A stretch of DNA of 64,000 nt, from the NCBI RefSeq assembly GCF_004795745.1, contig NZ_SDGV01000017.1:62001-126000 (forward strand), given 5' to 3'. A program made the translations under genes and the position numbers. Under the pieces are notes generated by a model. The model ran no database searches. It was not told where the DNA came from and saw only the letters and a list, made by a program, of their open reading frames with translations. Positions 63,887-64,000 of the stretch are shown here, piece by piece. How positions within the stretch are numbered: the stretch's first letter is position 1; each line of letters begins with the position of its first letter. This DNA comes from Vagococcus silagei. GTDB lineage: Bacteria > Bacillota > Bacilli > Lactobacillales > Vagococcaceae.

Positions 63887-64000
63887 TTATTTTTTATCAT
63901 CCATCTCGTCAAAAAATAACTGTAATTCAAACAATTGTTCGCTACGCCACGGGGAATTCCGGCGATAATTAGAATAATGATAATCTTCTGTATCGTTTAA
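63887..64000 (-). CDS. C-terminal end of an unidentified protein, cut by window edge
   Basis: The last 37 codons of a minus-strand gene that begins beyond the window. The translation ends DYHYSNYRRNSPWRSEQLFE, then LQLFFDEMDDKK and TAA at 63889-63887. The frame stays open to the edge. By position (directly upstream of a SigH-like gene) it could be the NYN-domain nuclease yacP/rae1 or a nearby member of the cysS-rlmB cluster, but the residues seen do not settle this. Confidence 0.7.
   Translation of the reverse strand, partial: LNDTEDYHYSNYRRNSPWRSEQLFELQLFFDEMDDKK

Overview
The window is a stretch of AT-rich core chromosome from a low-GC Gram-positive bacterium of the order Lactobacillales. 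Gene content and order point to Enterococcaceae or a close relative such as Vagococcus; the genus is inferred and not proven. Pointers are the dcw cluster running from DUF3397-mraZ to ylmEFGH-divIVA-ileS, an ireB gene, a Prp-processed L27, DUF4044, DUF1292 and Veg proteins, an ecsAB/hit/prsA neighbourhood, and no sporulation genes. I saw no transposase, integrase, phage gene or CRISPR array.

Layout. 1-6.9 kb: uvrC, trxA and the zapA-cvpA-mutS2 operon, divergent from rnhC. 6.9-21.7 kb: an accessory-like mosaic of acetoin/diacetyl reductase, a MarR-controlled heterodimeric ABC exporter, a BceAB-like ABC pair, a methyltransferase, CsaA, PepQ, an aminotransferase, an acyl-ACP thioesterase and glucose-6-phosphate dehydrogenase. 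21.7-39.3 kb: the division and cell-wall cluster on the minus strand (mraZ, rsmH, ftsL, pbp, mraY, murD, murG, divIB, ftsA, ftsZ, ylmE, sepF, ylmG, ylmH, divIVA), then ileS behind an isoleucine T-box. MraZ-type boxes precede mraZ. 39.5-49.1 kb: recN, tlyA, ispA, xseB, xseA, folD, nusB, an Asp23 protein, an M24 peptidase, rpmA, prp and rplU with an L21 leader. 49.1-52 kb: a TetR regulator, tRNA-Arg(TCT), a 463-base gene-free stretch and ktrB. 52-58 kb: DUF1292, ruvX, ireB, ytpR, a universal stress protein, ytpP, pepA, trmB and ytmP. 58-64 kb: ecsAB divergent from hit-ytxH-prsA, a low-molecular-weight phosphatase, veg, a SigH/ComX-like sigma factor and the end of one more gene.

Together these genes make and partition the wall and septum (mur, mra, fts, pbp, divIVA, prsA, ireB), repair and process nucleic acids (uvrC, mutS2, recN, xseAB, rnhC, ruvX), and translate (ileS, rplU, rpmA, trmB, tlyA). 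The rest handle peptides, redox and transport.

The least explained signals are in non-coding DNA. There are two dispersed hairpin-repeat families. One (two copies, about 100 bp) sits between convergent gene pairs. The other (three copies) is a longer palindromic element. The sigma-factor gene has complementary sequence in its 5' and 3' untranslated regions and a hairpin over its ribosome-binding site. A Fur-like box lies in the gene-free stretch near 50.2 kb. Several genes usually found in these neighbourhoods (argR, efp, alaS, ccpA) are absent here, and the division PBP has no PASTA domains. No clearly new multigene system was found.
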